Below, piece after piece: positions 50,105 to 60,364 of a DNA stretch of 64,000 bases (position 1 is its first letter; every line of letters starts with the position of its first letter). The position numbers and the translations under genes were made by a program. The stretch lies in assembly GCF_030709675.1 (NCBI RefSeq), contig NZ_JAUZQD010000023.1, positions 25,858 through 89,857 of the forward strand, in the 5' to 3' direction. Source of the stretch: Symbioplanes lichenis. Its GTDB lineage: Bacteria; Actinomycetota; Actinomycetes; Mycobacteriales; Micromonosporaceae. The notes beneath the pieces were generated by a model. The model searched no databases. It had not been told where the DNA came from and saw only the letters and a program-made list of their open reading frames with translations.

Positions 50105-50280
50105 GCAGCACGCGACAGCCCCGGGCCCGGCCGCCGACCGCGACGCCGCGCCGCATGCGACGGCCCGGTCGCCGACTGCCATGCCGCGCCGCATGCGACG
50201 GCCCGGCCCTGGTCGCCGACCGCGACGCCGCGCGTGAGGCGACTGCCCGGGCGCCGCGCGGCAGGCGACCCCCGGCGTCG
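50105..50280. repeat. Degenerate ~40-bp tandem repeats upstream of the M1 genes
   Basis: Three recognisable units follow one another: 50133-50170 (38 nt), 50171-50214 (44 nt, with a 6-nt insertion) and 50215-50252 (38 nt). Each opens GCCGAC and contains GACGCCGCGC-like and GCGACGGCCCGG-like parts. More diverged partial units flank them. They occupy most of the gap between guaB3 and the M1 operon, where no gene is visible. Confidence 0.65.
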
Positions 50281-50317
50281 AGACTTTACGGCGCCGGGGC
50301 GAAAGGCGGACGCAAGG

Positions 50318-51436
50318 TCACTTGTCGAGGACGAGCGCGACCTTCTGGAACTCCTTGACGTCCCGGTAGCCGCACTTGGCCATCGCGCGCCGCAGGCCGC
50401 CGAAGAGGTTGAGCTGCCCGTCGGGCCGGTCGGCGGGACCGTAGAGAAGCTCCTCCAGCGATCCGTCCGGCTCGCCGGCGATGCAGAACCCGCCGCGCGG
50501 CAGCTGCGGGTGGCTGGCCGCCGAGTGCCACCAGGCCCCGCCGGCCGGGGCGCCCTCGGCCAGGGACAGCGGCTCACCGAGCATGACGGCGTCGGCGCCG
50601 CAGCCGATGGCCTTGGCGATGTCACCGGACGTCGAGATGCCGCCGTCCGCGATCAGGTGCACGTAACGGCCGCCGGTCTCGTCGAGGTAGTCCCGCCGGG
50701 CGGCGGCCGCGTCGGCGATCGCGGTGGCCATGGGGACCCGGATGCCGAGGACCGTGTCGGTGGTCGACCACTCGTCGGCGCCGACGCCCACGATCACGCC
50801 CGCGGCGCCCGTACGCATGAGGTGCAGTGCGGTCTTGTAGTCCGTGCACCCGCCCACGATGACCGGCAGGTCGAGGTCGGCGATGAACTCCTTGAGGTTG
50901 AGCGGCTCGTCGGTCGTCGACACGTGCTCGGCGCTGACCAGCGTGCCCTGGATCACCAGCAGGTCGACGCCCGCGTCCAGGATGACCGGGGCCAGCGCGA
51001 GCGTGTGCTGCGGCGAGACCCGCACGGCGACAGTGACGCCGCCGGCGCGCATCTCGCGGACCCGCTCGGCGATGAGCTCCGGGCGGATCGGCTCGGCGTA
51101 GACCTCCTGCAGCCGCTTGGTGGCGTCGGCCTCCTCGTCGAGCGAGGCCAGCTCCTCGAGGATCTTCGTCGGGTCCTCGTAGCGGGTCCACAGCCCCTCG
51201 GCGTTGAGCACGCCCAGGCCGCCGAGGCGGCCCAGGGCGATCGCCGACTTCGGGCTCATGGTCGCGTCCGAGGGATGCGCGACGCAGGGAATCTTGAACG
51301 GGTACGCGTCCACCTTCCACTCGGTGGACACGTCGTCCACGTCGCGGGTGCGGCGGCTCGGGACGATCGCGATGTCGTCCAGGTGGTACCCGCGCTGGGC
51401 CGTCTTGCCCAGACCGATCTCCACTACGTCACGCAT
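50318..51436 (-). CDS. guaB3: GuaB3-family IMP dehydrogenase-related protein
   Basis: A 372-residue TIM-barrel protein of the actinobacterial GuaB3 family, paralogous to the adjacent GuaB. It starts MRDVVEIGLGKTAQRGYHLD, contains HPSDATMSPKSAIALGRLGG and lacks CBS domains. The IMPDH catalytic-Cys loop (GPGxxCTTR in GuaB) is absent; the equivalent region reads GAAGVIVGVGADEWSTTDTV. Classical IMPDH activity is therefore doubtful. Lies 20 bases after guaB, as in mycobacteria and streptomycetes. Confidence 0.93.
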   Translation of the reverse strand: MRDVVEIGLGKTAQRGYHLDDIAIVPSRRTRDVDDVSTEWKVDAYPFKIPCVAHPSDATMSPKSAIALGRLGGLGVLNAEGLWTRYEDPTKILEELASLDEEADATKRLQEVYAEPIRPELIAERVREMRAGGVTVAVRVSPQHTLALAPVILDAGVDLLVIQGTLVSAEHVSTTDEPLNLKEFIADLDLPVIVGGCTDYKTALHLMRTGAAGVIVGVGADEWSTTDTVLGIRVPMATAIADAAAARRDYLDETGGRYVHLIADGGISTSGDIAKAIGCGADAVMLGEPLSLAEGAPAGGAWWHSAASHPQLPRGGFCIAGEPDGSLEELLYGPADRPDGQLNLFGGLRRAMAKCGYRDVKEFQKVALVLDK

Positions 51437-51456
51437 AATTCCAGGCCTCTTTTGAG

Positions 51457-52944
51457 TTAGCGGGAGTGGTAGTTGGGGGCTTCGACGGTCATCTGGATGT
51501 CGTGCGGGTGGCTCTCCTTGAGCCCGGCCGCGGTGATCCGGATGAGCTGTCCCTTCTCCTGCATGTCCGGGATCGTCTCGGCACCGACATAGCCCATCGC
51601 CGCGCGCAGGCCACCGACGAGCTGGTGAGCGACACGCGACAGGGGACCACGGTAGGGCACCTGTCCCTCGACGCCTTCGGGGACCAGCTTGTCCTCGGTG
51701 ACGTCCTGCTGGAAGTAGCGGTCCTTGGAGTAGGACTTGGCCTGGCCGCGGGACTGCATCGCGCCGAGCGAGCCCATGCCGCGGTAGGACTTGAACTGCT
51801 TGCCGTTGATGAAGATGAGGTCGCCGGGGCTCTCCTCGGAGCCGGCCAGCAGGCCGCCGAGCATCACGCTGTCGGCGCCGGCCACGATCGCCTTGGCGAT
51901 GTCGCCGGAGTACTGGATGCCGCCGTCCGCGATGACCGGGACGCCCGCGGGCTTGCAGGCGCGGGAGGCCTCCATCACCGCCGTGATCTGCGGCACGCCG
52001 ACACCGGCGACGATGCGCGTGGTGCAGATCGCGCCGGGGCCCACGCCGACCTTGACCGCGTCGGCGCCCGCCTCGACGAGGGCCTTGGCGCCCGCGTAGG
52101 TCGCGATGTTGCCGCCCACGATGTCGGTGGTGGTGTCCTTCTTGAGCCGCGCGACCATCTCGAGCACGGCGCGCTGGTGGCCGTGGGCGGTGTCGACGAT
52201 CACCACGTCGACGCCGGCGTCGATGAGCGCCCGGGCCCGCTTGTAGGAGTCGTCGCCCACACCGACCGCGGCGGCGACCCGCAGGCGGCCCTGGGCGTCC
52301 TTCGCGGCGTTGGGGTACTGCTCGCTCTTGGTGAAGTCCTTGACCGTGATCAGCCCGCGCAGCCGGCCGGTGCCGTCGACCAGCGGCAGCTTCTCCACCT
52401 TGTGCCGCTGCAGCAGGGCCAGCGCCTCGTCCTTGCTGACCCCGACCTCGGCGGTGATCAGCGGCGCCTTGGTCATCACGTCGCGCACCTTGGCCGACTG
52501 GTCGGTGACGAAGCGCATGTCGCGGTTGGTGACGATGCCCACCAGCACGCCCTCGGCGTCGACGACCGGCACGCCGGAGATGCGGTAGCGCCCGCAGAGC
52601 TGGTCGACCTCGCGCAGGGTGTCGTCCGGGCTGCAGGTCACCGGATTGTTGATCATGCCGGACTCGGACCGCTTGACCAGGTCGACCTGGGACGCCTGGT
52701 CCTCCAGGGACAGGTTGCGGTGCAGCACGCCGATGCCACCCTGGCGGGCCATGGCGATCGCCATGCGCGCCTCGGTGACCGTGTCCATCGCGCTGGACAG
52801 CAGCGGGATGGTGAGCTCGACGTTGCGCGTCATGCGCGTGATCGTGTTGACCCGGCTCGGCACCACGTCCGATTCGCCTGGCTGGAGAAGAACGTCGTCG
52901 AACGTCAGACCGAGAGGAACGGTGCGAGCGGAGTCAGTTTCCAC
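51457..52944 (-). CDS. guaB: Inosine-5'-monophosphate dehydrogenase
   Basis: A 495-residue enzyme oxidising IMP to XMP, the committed step to GMP. It starts with PLGLTFDDVLLQPGESDVVP. Two CBS domains (about 95-215) follow, with SGVPVVDAEGVLVGIVTNRD and KLPLVDGTGRLRGLITVKD. The catalytic loop GPGAICTTRIVAGVG carries the nucleophilic Cys. The C-terminal flap includes YRGMGSLGAM and VPEGVEGQVPYRG. GTG 52944. Operon guaB-guaB3; guaA completes the pathway elsewhere in the window. Confidence 0.97.
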   Translation of the reverse strand: METDSARTVPLGLTFDDVLLQPGESDVVPSRVNTITRMTRNVELTIPLLSSAMDTVTEARMAIAMARQGGIGVLHRNLSLEDQASQVDLVKRSESGMINNPVTCSPDDTLREVDQLCGRYRISGVPVVDAEGVLVGIVTNRDMRFVTDQSAKVRDVMTKAPLITAEVGVSKDEALALLQRHKVEKLPLVDGTGRLRGLITVKDFTKSEQYPNAAKDAQGRLRVAAAVGVGDDSYKRARALIDAGVDVVIVDTAHGHQRAVLEMVARLKKDTTTDIVGGNIATYAGAKALVEAGADAVKVGVGPGAICTTRIVAGVGVPQITAVMEASRACKPAGVPVIADGGIQYSGDIAKAIVAGADSVMLGGLLAGSEESPGDLIFINGKQFKSYRGMGSLGAMQSRGQAKSYSKDRYFQQDVTEDKLVPEGVEGQVPYRGPLSRVAHQLVGGLRAAMGYVGAETIPDMQEKGQLIRITAAGLKESHPHDIQMTVEAPNYHSR

Positions 52945-53063
52945 AGATCATCCCTAGAGAAGAGGCGGAGTGGTCCATCCTACCTATCCGCGCGCGGCAC
53001 CCGACGGGGCGGACAGCGCGTGCGGGCCAGCACACATTGCCGCGCGGTGGGTACGGTAGACGC

Positions 53064-53462
53064 GTGCAGGATGAGCCGATCGACCCGTTCAGCGGCGACC
53101 CCACCGACCCGGCCGCGGGACTCGACGACCTCACGGAGGACGCCGAGCAGGATCCGCTGACCGAGGCCGAGCGGCGCGACGTCCTCGAGGACCTCTCCGA
53201 CCTGGAGATCTACCAGGCCCTGCTCAGCCCGACGGGCATCCGCGGGCTGGTCATCGAGTGCGAGGACTGTCACGAGCCGCACTACTTCGACTGGGATCTG
53301 CTGCGGGGCAACCTGCGGCACCTGCTGTCCTCGGGGCGGCCGCGGGTGCACGAGCCCGCCTACGATCCGGATCCGGACCACTACGTGACGTGGGAATATG
53401 CCCGGGGCTACGCCGACGGCGTCCACGACACGCTCACCGAGGGCTCGGACGACACCGAGTAA
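53064..53462 (+). CDS. DUF5319 protein
   Basis: A 132-residue acidic cytoplasmic protein of unknown function. Features are a Asp/Glu-rich N-terminal half, the core IRGLVIECEDCHEPHYFDWD with a CxxC-H arrangement that could bind metal, and an aromatic C-terminus. Its place beside guaB matches Rv3412 of M. tuberculosis. GTG 53064 is chosen because TACGGT (53052-53057) lies six bases upstream with no SD, implying leaderless expression. Divergent from guaB. Confidence 0.85.
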   Translation: MQDEPIDPFSGDPTDPAAGLDDLTEDAEQDPLTEAERRDVLEDLSDLEIYQALLSPTGIRGLVIECEDCHEPHYFDWDLLRGNLRHLLSSGRPRVHEPAYDPDPDHYVTWEYARGYADGVHDTLTEGSDDTE

Positions 53463-53507
53463 GCCGCGCCACACTTCCGACCCGGACTTCCGGCGCCCCT
53501 CTGGCCG

Positions 53508-53530
53508 TATATACCTGTCATCGGTATATT
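53508..53530 (+). promoter_or_regulatory. PadR-type operator overlapping its promoter
   Basis: Inverted repeat ATATACC-TGTCATC-GGTATAT (53509-53515 and 53523-53529). The right arm is part of the -10 box TATATT (53525-53530), eight bases before the regulator's ATG. A bound dimer would block RNA polymerase, indicating autorepression. Confidence 0.65.
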
Positions 53531-53538
53531 CCTCGGCC

Positions 53539-53880
53539 ATGACAGCACCGATGCGGGAACCGACGTTCCTCGTCCTCACCGCCCTGGCCGAGGAGCCACA
53601 GCACGGGTACGCCGTCCTCGAGGACGTGGCCCGGATGACCGGCGGCCGGGTGCGGCTGCGCGCCGGCACTCTCTACTCCGCCCTGGACCGGCTCAAGACC
53701 GAGGGTCTCGTCGAGGTCGAGCGCGAAGAGGTGGTGCAGTCGCGGCTGCGCCGTTACTACCGGCTCACCGGGCTGGGCGAGAAGCTGCTGGCGGCCGAGT
53801 CCGCCCGGCTCCGGGAGCAGGCGGCGCTCGCCGACGCGCGGCTCCGCGTCCGGCAGCAGCCCGGCGGGAGTCCCGCATGA
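53539..53880 (+). CDS. PadR-family transcriptional regulator
   Basis: A 113-residue regulator. It has the winged-helix core FLVLTALAEEPQHGYAVLED, then GGRVRLRAGTLYSALDRLKT and a wing at QSRLRRYYRLTGLG, ending in a dimerisation helix. ATG 53539 is favoured by the -10 box eight bases upstream; a longer frame upstream has no coding support. It overlaps the following membrane-protein gene by four bases (ATGA). PadR-plus-membrane-protein pairs are usually autoregulated and respond to small hydrophobic molecules or envelope stress. Confidence 0.9.
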   Translation: MTAPMREPTFLVLTALAEEPQHGYAVLEDVARMTGGRVRLRAGTLYSALDRLKTEGLVEVEREEVVQSRLRRYYRLTGLGEKLLAAESARLREQAALADARLRVRQQPGGSPA

Positions 53881-54707
53881 GCGACCACGGGCTCGAGCTG
53901 CGCTACCGGCGGCTGATGATGGCCTATCCGGCCGCATACCGCCGGGAGTACGAGGACGAGATGCTCGGCGTCCTGATGGCGGGCACCCGCCCGGGCCGGC
54001 GCCGGCCGTCCCTGGCCGACTCCGCCGACCTGCTCCGCGCCGGGCTCGCCGCGCGCCTGGGCCAGGGTCTCCGCGCGGCTCGAGGCCAGGAGTGGCGGGA
54101 CGCGGCCGCGGTGGCGGGGTTGCTCGGTGCGCTGGTCCTGGCCATCGTCCCGCTCCGGCGGCTGGTGATGGGCCTGTCCGCGCCGTACGCACCCGCGAGT
54201 GACCAGCTCATCGAGGTCGGCGCCCGGGCGGCACTCTGGCTGCTCGTGGTGGTGGCCGCGCTCGCCGGCCTGCGCCGGTCGGCGGCCGCGCTCGCCCTGA
54301 CGGCGCTGGCCGGTGAGGCCGTGGCGATCGGGCTCCGGACGCCCGTCGAGGAGTTCCGGATCGTCCGGATGCTCTGGGTCTTGATGGTCGGCCTGCTCGT
54401 GGTCGCGATGCTGGCGCTCGCCCGGCGCGGCGGCAAGGTCACGTCGGTGCTGAGCCGGCGCCGGAAAGATCTCCGCGTCCTCGACCGCGTCATGGTCCTG
54501 CTGACGGCATTCGCCACCGTGCCGTTCGCGCAGGCCTGGGCCGAGCTCGCCACCGGCGTCACCTTCACGCTGACCCTGACCCCGGGCACGCTGGTGGCAG
54601 CCGTCGCCTTCGTGGCGGGGCTGCCGATCGTGACGTCAGGCCTCGCGATGGCCGGCCTGCGAGCGCGCGAGAACCGCCGGGTCCTCGCGCGCTCGAAGAA
54701 CAGCTAG
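53877..54707 (+). CDS. Membrane protein partner of the PadR regulator
   Basis: A 276-residue protein. A cytoplasmic N-terminus with LELRYRRLMMAYPAAYRREY, a motif found in many actinobacterial PadR-linked membrane proteins, precedes about six hydrophobic segments (roughly 78-95, 110-130, 133-150, 160-180, 205-225, 230-255). The tail is basic. Function unknown; no transporter motif. ATG overlaps the PadR stop. Convergent with bldM-like, whose stop is only a few bases away; the two stops overlap by four bases. Confidence 0.8.
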   Translation: MSDHGLELRYRRLMMAYPAAYRREYEDEMLGVLMAGTRPGRRRPSLADSADLLRAGLAARLGQGLRAARGQEWRDAAAVAGLLGALVLAIVPLRRLVMGLSAPYAPASDQLIEVGARAALWLLVVVAALAGLRRSAAALALTALAGEAVAIGLRTPVEEFRIVRMLWVLMVGLLVVAMLALARRGGKVTSVLSRRRKDLRVLDRVMVLLTAFATVPFAQAWAELATGVTFTLTLTPGTLVAAVAFVAGLPIVTSGLAMAGLRARENRRVLARSKNS

Positions 54708-55549
54708 GCGACCAGCCCGGCTCGGAAGCCGGCGGCCACGGCGTGCGCCCGGTCCCGCGCGCCGAGCTTGCGGAAGAGCCGCCGGGCGTGGGTCTTCACC
54801 GTGTCCTCGGACACGAAGAGCTCCCGCCCGATCTCCGCGTTGCTCTTGCCGTCGGCCATCCCCCGCAGCACCTGCAGCTCGCGCTCGGTCAGCGTGAGCC
54901 GCCGGCCGGCCGGAGCCGCCTCGCCCACCCGGGTCTCGTTGCCGGGCCAGGCCAGCGGCCGGCCGGTGACCGGGTCGATGTCCGGGCCGTCGCCGCGCTG
55001 GGACGGCACCATCGGCGAGTTCGGCAGCACGGCCGGGATGCCCGCCGCGTTCGGCGTGCCGGCCATGGCCAGGCCGTCGCGGTGCAGGCCGCGGGCGGTG
55101 GCCGAGTTGTTGTTGCGCCCGGCCTGGCCGACCGCGGCCGGCTGGGCGTTGGCGCCGTTGATCGGCATGCCCTGCGGGCGCACCGGCAACAGCAGCAGAA
55201 GCAGCGCCTTGGCGACCACACTGACCAGGTCGTGCTCGACACCGCGGATGACGCCGCGGGCGCCGGCGGCGACCGTGGCGGCGGCGACCCGGGGGTCTTC
55301 CGCGCCGAAGAGGACGACCTGCGCCTGCGGGGCGCGGGCGAGCACGCGCCGGGTGAAGCCGACGCTGTCGGGACGGGTCACGGCGGTGTCGGCCAGCACG
55401 ACCTCGGCCGGCCGCTCAGCCAGACGGATCATGGCTTCGGTCTCGCTCACCGCTGTCCGCACGACACCGGTCATGCCGAGCCGGGCCGCGGTGGACGCGA
55501 CGGTCTGGGCCGCCAGTGGGGTACGGACGCACACGAGGACGGTACGCAC
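54704..55549 (-). CDS. bldM: BldM-like atypical response regulator
   Basis: A 281-residue regulator. The C-terminal LuxR-type HTH (LTERELQVLRGMADGKSNAE, then LFVSEDTVKTHARRLFRKLG) and final RDRAHAVAAGFRAGLVA closely follow Streptomyces BldM as I recall it. The N-terminal receiver-like domain (about 1-110) is degenerate: VLVCVRTPLAAQ lacks the acidic pair and VVLADTAVTR replaces the usual phosphorylation-site context. A Pro/Asn-rich linker of roughly 90 residues joins the halves, longer than in Streptomyces BldM. GTG 55549 with AAGGAGG six bases upstream. Divergent from the whiD-like gene. Inferred role: developmental control. Confidence 0.75.
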   Translation of the reverse strand: MRTVLVCVRTPLAAQTVASTAARLGMTGVVRTAVSETEAMIRLAERPAEVVLADTAVTRPDSVGFTRRVLARAPQAQVVLFGAEDPRVAAATVAAGARGVIRGVEHDLVSVVAKALLLLLLPVRPQGMPINGANAQPAAVGQAGRNNNSATARGLHRDGLAMAGTPNAAGIPAVLPNSPMVPSQRGDGPDIDPVTGRPLAWPGNETRVGEAAPAGRRLTLTERELQVLRGMADGKSNAEIGRELFVSEDTVKTHARRLFRKLGARDRAHAVAAGFRAGLVA

Positions 55550-55779
55550 AGTGATCCTCCTTCTCTCTCAGAGGAGATCACGCGAGGGCCGCAGCATTAC
55601 GCGCTTTAGATGGAAAAAATAGGAAACATCGGTACGGGTTGTCGGCCCGGTGGGATACGGCCGGCGAAGACATCGACAAGTCGTGTGTGATCCGGCGCCT
55701 GCCGGGGTAGATGGGCGGCAGGCCTGAGCCAGGGCCCTCACGACAACACTCCGCGGTGCCGCGCGGGAGGAGGGTGTTG

Positions 55780-56169
55780 ATGTCGAACGTTCGCAGACTG
55801 CCGGGCCCCATCGCCGACCTTTGGGATTGGCAGCGACTCGGCCTTTGCCGGGGCCGGGACAGTGCCCAGTTCTTCCACCCCGACGGCGAGCGCGGGTCGT
55901 CCCGCAACCGCCGCGAGGCGAAGGCCAAGACGATGTGCGGCGCGTGCCCGGTCAAGGCGGAGTGCGCTGCACACGCTCTGGCGGTCCGTGAACCGTACGG
56001 CGTCTGGGGAGGTTTGACCGAGGCGGAGCGGCTGCGGCTGCTCGCGGTCGGCTGGGAAGACCTTGCCGATCGGACTCACGGGCGCGTCGACCTCGTCCGC
56101 CTGGAGGCCCGCCTCGGCCGGCCCCACAAGTCGGCCGTGCCGGCGCAACGGCAAGCACCGGCGGCCTGA
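55780..56169 (+). CDS. whiD: WhiB-family iron-sulfur regulator, WhiD/WhiB3 type
   Basis: A 129-residue regulator. The four Fe-S ligands are the Cys in LGLCRGRD and three in MCGACPVKAEC, followed by the GVWGG turn (YGVWGGLTEAERLRLL) and a basic tail. Family members bind a [4Fe-4S] cluster and sigma factor region 4. ATG 55780 has GGAGGAGGG five bases upstream; an upstream in-frame start lacks this. Adjacent to a bldM-like gene, as in Streptomyces, and close to groES/groEL1, as whiB3 is in M. tuberculosis. Confidence 0.9.
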   Translation: MSNVRRLPGPIADLWDWQRLGLCRGRDSAQFFHPDGERGSSRNRREAKAKTMCGACPVKAECAAHALAVREPYGVWGGLTEAERLRLLAVGWEDLADRTHGRVDLVRLEARLGRPHKSAVPAQRQAPAA

Positions 56170-56202
56170 CGACGTCCCGAGCGCGGCATCACCACACAGC
56201 TG

Positions 56203-56234
56203 GCAACGCGGTTCCCGGAAGGGACCCGCGTTGC
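56203..56234 (+). terminator. Terminator of the whiD-like gene
   Basis: A 14-bp stem with one G-U (GCAACGCGGTTCCC / GGGACCCGCGTTGC) capped by a GGAA tetraloop, followed by TTCGTT. The remaining gap to 56419 holds nothing I can name. Confidence 0.8.
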
Positions 56235-56419
56235 TTCGTTCTGCGGCACGTCGGCCGCGTTCGTGGACATGCAAGCCACCGTATGAGCGAACTTGTCCCG
56301 GTCGTCGCACCGAAAGTGCGGCTTTCGCGTGACACGGTGTCACGCTCTTGACAGTTACCGAATGTGCCCCGCGACCGTTATCGGGCGCGCAGCGAAGCGA
56401 TGACCGCGGGCGAAAAGGA

Positions 56420-57934
56420 TCAGCCGACTGACAACGAGACGGTGTGCCATCCGGTCGCGCCGTCCGGAGCCGGGGGCGCCTCCTGCTCGGTCTGCACCTG
56501 TCCCGTCTTGTCCGTGGCGCGCACGCGCAGCCGGTGGTCCCCCGCCGTCCCGGCCCACTGGTACGACCACTGCACCCACGTGTCGTCGGACATGGCCGGC
56601 GCCAGCGTCGCCGCGGCCCACGGCTGATCGTCCACCTGTACCTCGACCCGGCTGATGCCCCGGTGCTGGGCCCAGGCCACACCGGCGACCACGATCTCGC
56701 CCGCCGGCCGTGAGGCTCCCTCGCGGGGCGTGTCGATCCGGGACTCGGTCTTGATCGGACCCTGCGCCGACCAGCCCCGCGGCACCCAGTAGGCGTCGAA
56801 GTCGGCGAACCGCGTCAGCTCGATCTCGGTGATCCACTTGCAGGCGGACACGTAGCCGTAGAGCCCCGGCACCACGAGCCGGGCCGGGAAGCCGTGCTCG
56901 ACCGGCAGCGGCTGCCCGTTCATCCCGATCGCGAGCAGGGCGTCACGGCCGTCGCGCAGCAGCTCGGTGGGGCTGCCGCAGGTCCAGCCGTCCCTCGACC
57001 GGGCGACCGCCTGGTCCGCCCCGGGCAGCGGGTCGGCCTCGTCGAGCAGGTCCTTGAGCGACGTTCCCAGCCACAGTGCGTTGCCGATGAGGTCACCACC
57101 GACCTCGTTGGAGACGCACGCCAGCGTCACGTAGCGCTGCACCATCGGCCGCTCGAGCAGCTGAGCCCAGGTGAGCGTGATCGGGTTGCGCACCATGCCG
57201 TGGATGCGCAGCTGCCACGTGGCCGGGTCGATCTGCGGCGGGTAGAGCGCGGTGTCGATGCGATAGAACTCGCGGTTGGGCGTCACATAGGCGGTGGCGC
57301 CGGGAGCCTGCGCGCCCGGCGGGACCACGGGCGCCGGGCCGGAGGGCTGCGGCAGGACGACGGCGTCGCGGGCCGCGGTCACGGCGCGGCTGTTGGTGAG
57401 GAACCGGCCGCCGAACCCGCCGGCCAGGGCGACGCCCGCGGCACTGCCGAGGCCGACGAGGAAGCGCCGCCGGGCGTCGAAGTTCGCCTCCGAGCCGGTC
57501 TCCGCGCTGCGCCGGGCGATCGGCACGAGGATGTGCAGCGCGAGCCCGGCGGCCACGCCCGCCACGAGGGAGGGCAGGGCCGCCGCGAGCCCCGCGTCGT
57601 GCCGGGTGAGGGCGGCCGTCACGCCGATCGCGGCGAAGATCCCGATGCCCAGGTACGCCATCAGCCGCGACCGCAGCGCCGCGAAGCCCACGAGCGCCGC
57701 GTACAACGCGAGTAGGACGCCCGTACCGATGATCAGTGCGGTCTTGTCGTGGGTGCCGAAGACCGCGATGCCGAAGTCCTTGACCGGCGGCGGCACGTTG
57801 TCGACCACGACTCCCCCGACCGCATAGAGCGGCGAGGAGTCCGGACCGGTGAACACGGCGACGATCTCGGCGAGGCCGAGCGCCACGGCGGCAGCGGCGA
57901 CGCCGGCCAGGGCGGCCCGGAGGGGAAGCTTCAC
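56420..57934 (-). CDS. Membrane-anchored molybdopterin oxidoreductase (sulfite oxidase family)
   Basis: A 504-residue protein. Four or five N-terminal helices (about 5-145) are followed by a twin-Arg-like segment (DARRRFLVGLGSAAGVALAG), then the sulfite oxidase molybdopterin domain. Features are YVTPNREFYRIDTAL, the Mo-ligand Cys273 in TLACVSNEVGG, VEHGFPARLVVPGLYG and KWITEIEL. A C-terminal Mo-co dimerisation domain contains WSYQWAGTAGDHRLRVRATD. Electron acceptor and substrate are unknown. GTG 57934 overlaps the upstream kinase stop by four bases, so the two are coupled. Stand-alone YedY-like proteins are shorter and lack the helices. Confidence 0.88.
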   Translation of the reverse strand: MKLPLRAALAGVAAAAVALGLAEIVAVFTGPDSSPLYAVGGVVVDNVPPPVKDFGIAVFGTHDKTALIIGTGVLLALYAALVGFAALRSRLMAYLGIGIFAAIGVTAALTRHDAGLAAALPSLVAGVAAGLALHILVPIARRSAETGSEANFDARRRFLVGLGSAAGVALAGGFGGRFLTNSRAVTAARDAVVLPQPSGPAPVVPPGAQAPGATAYVTPNREFYRIDTALYPPQIDPATWQLRIHGMVRNPITLTWAQLLERPMVQRYVTLACVSNEVGGDLIGNALWLGTSLKDLLDEADPLPGADQAVARSRDGWTCGSPTELLRDGRDALLAIGMNGQPLPVEHGFPARLVVPGLYGYVSACKWITEIELTRFADFDAYWVPRGWSAQGPIKTESRIDTPREGASRPAGEIVVAGVAWAQHRGISRVEVQVDDQPWAAATLAPAMSDDTWVQWSYQWAGTAGDHRLRVRATDKTGQVQTEQEAPPAPDGATGWHTVSLSVG

Positions 57935-58554
57935 ACGATCAATGTTCCTCGCCGCAGCGGCGGCAATGCCATTACGAGGTCATTAAGGAGTTCGACGGCG
58001 CAGCGCTCGGGGCGCGGCTCGGGCAGCTTCGGCACGCCCTCGGGCGACAGCTCCCAGACGACCCGGCCCGCGTCGAGGCTGTCCAGGGCGGCATACCACT
58101 GCTGCAACGGCTCCCGCAGCTGCACGTGCTCCGCGAAGGCTCGCGGCGTGCGAGCCTCGTCACTGTCCCGGCGGCGCTGCAGCGTCTCGGTGTCCGGCAG
58201 AGCCACGAGTACGGCGTCCGCGAACCCGAGCCGCCCGGTGCGGAACGCCTCCCGGGTCACCGTCAGCTCGCGGTCGAAGCGGGCGCGCGGGGCGAACCCG
58301 AGCGCCGCCATGCCCCACGCGTAGTGCAGCCGCACCGGATCGGTGTCGCAAAAGGCCAGGCCGTCCTGCTGCTCCAGCTCCCGGGCCGCGTCCCAGCGCC
58401 GGATGCCCTCCCGGACGATGTGCCGCGCGAGCAGCCCCTCGTCCGACGGCTCCAGCCCGGTCGCAGCCCGCGACTCCCCCACGTACCGGCCGACGTAGCG
58501 GCGGCACCAGGTGGTCTTGCCGGCGGCGGTCGGCCCCTCCACCACGACGATCAT
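57931..58554 (-). CDS. P-loop kinase-like protein of unknown substrate
   Basis: A 207-residue protein with Walker A GPTAAGKTT (7-15) at the very N-terminus, TDPVRLHYAWGMAALG, a DAVLVALPDTETLQRRR segment and a charged C-terminus. The fold resembles nucleoside/nucleotide or small-molecule kinases (AAA_33-like), but no substrate motif is recognised. ATG 58554 has AGAGGAG five bases upstream; an in-frame ATG 13 codons earlier does not. It overlaps the molybdopterin oxidoreductase gene. Any functional link between the two is unproven. Confidence 0.75.
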   Translation of the reverse strand: MIVVVEGPTAAGKTTWCRRYVGRYVGESRAATGLEPSDEGLLARHIVREGIRRWDAARELEQQDGLAFCDTDPVRLHYAWGMAALGFAPRARFDRELTVTREAFRTGRLGFADAVLVALPDTETLQRRRDSDEARTPRAFAEHVQLREPLQQWYAALDSLDAGRVVWELSPEGVPKLPEPRPERCAVELLNDLVMALPPLRRGTLIV

Positions 58555-58598
58555 GAGCGCTCCTCTTTCCCGTCGTGATTCTTCCGTACACATCGGAA

Positions 58599-58630
58599 AA
58601 GGGGCGCACCGCGGTCGCGGTGCGCCCCTT
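58599..58630 (-). terminator. Intrinsic terminator of groEL
   Basis: A perfect 14-bp stem AAGGGGCGCACCGC / GCGGTGCGCCCCTT with loop GGTC. Reading leftward from groEL the stem runs into TTTT. It isolates groEL from the kinase gene. Confidence 0.88.
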
Positions 58631-58647
58631 CCGTGTTGCCGGACGGA

Positions 58648-60291
<1,644 letters not shown>

Positions 60292-60364
60292 CTATGGTCC
60301 CTTCACGCACCGGCGCCCTGTGCCGAGAGTCATCGGAACAGGGCGCAGGCGCAGTCGGTAGGTC

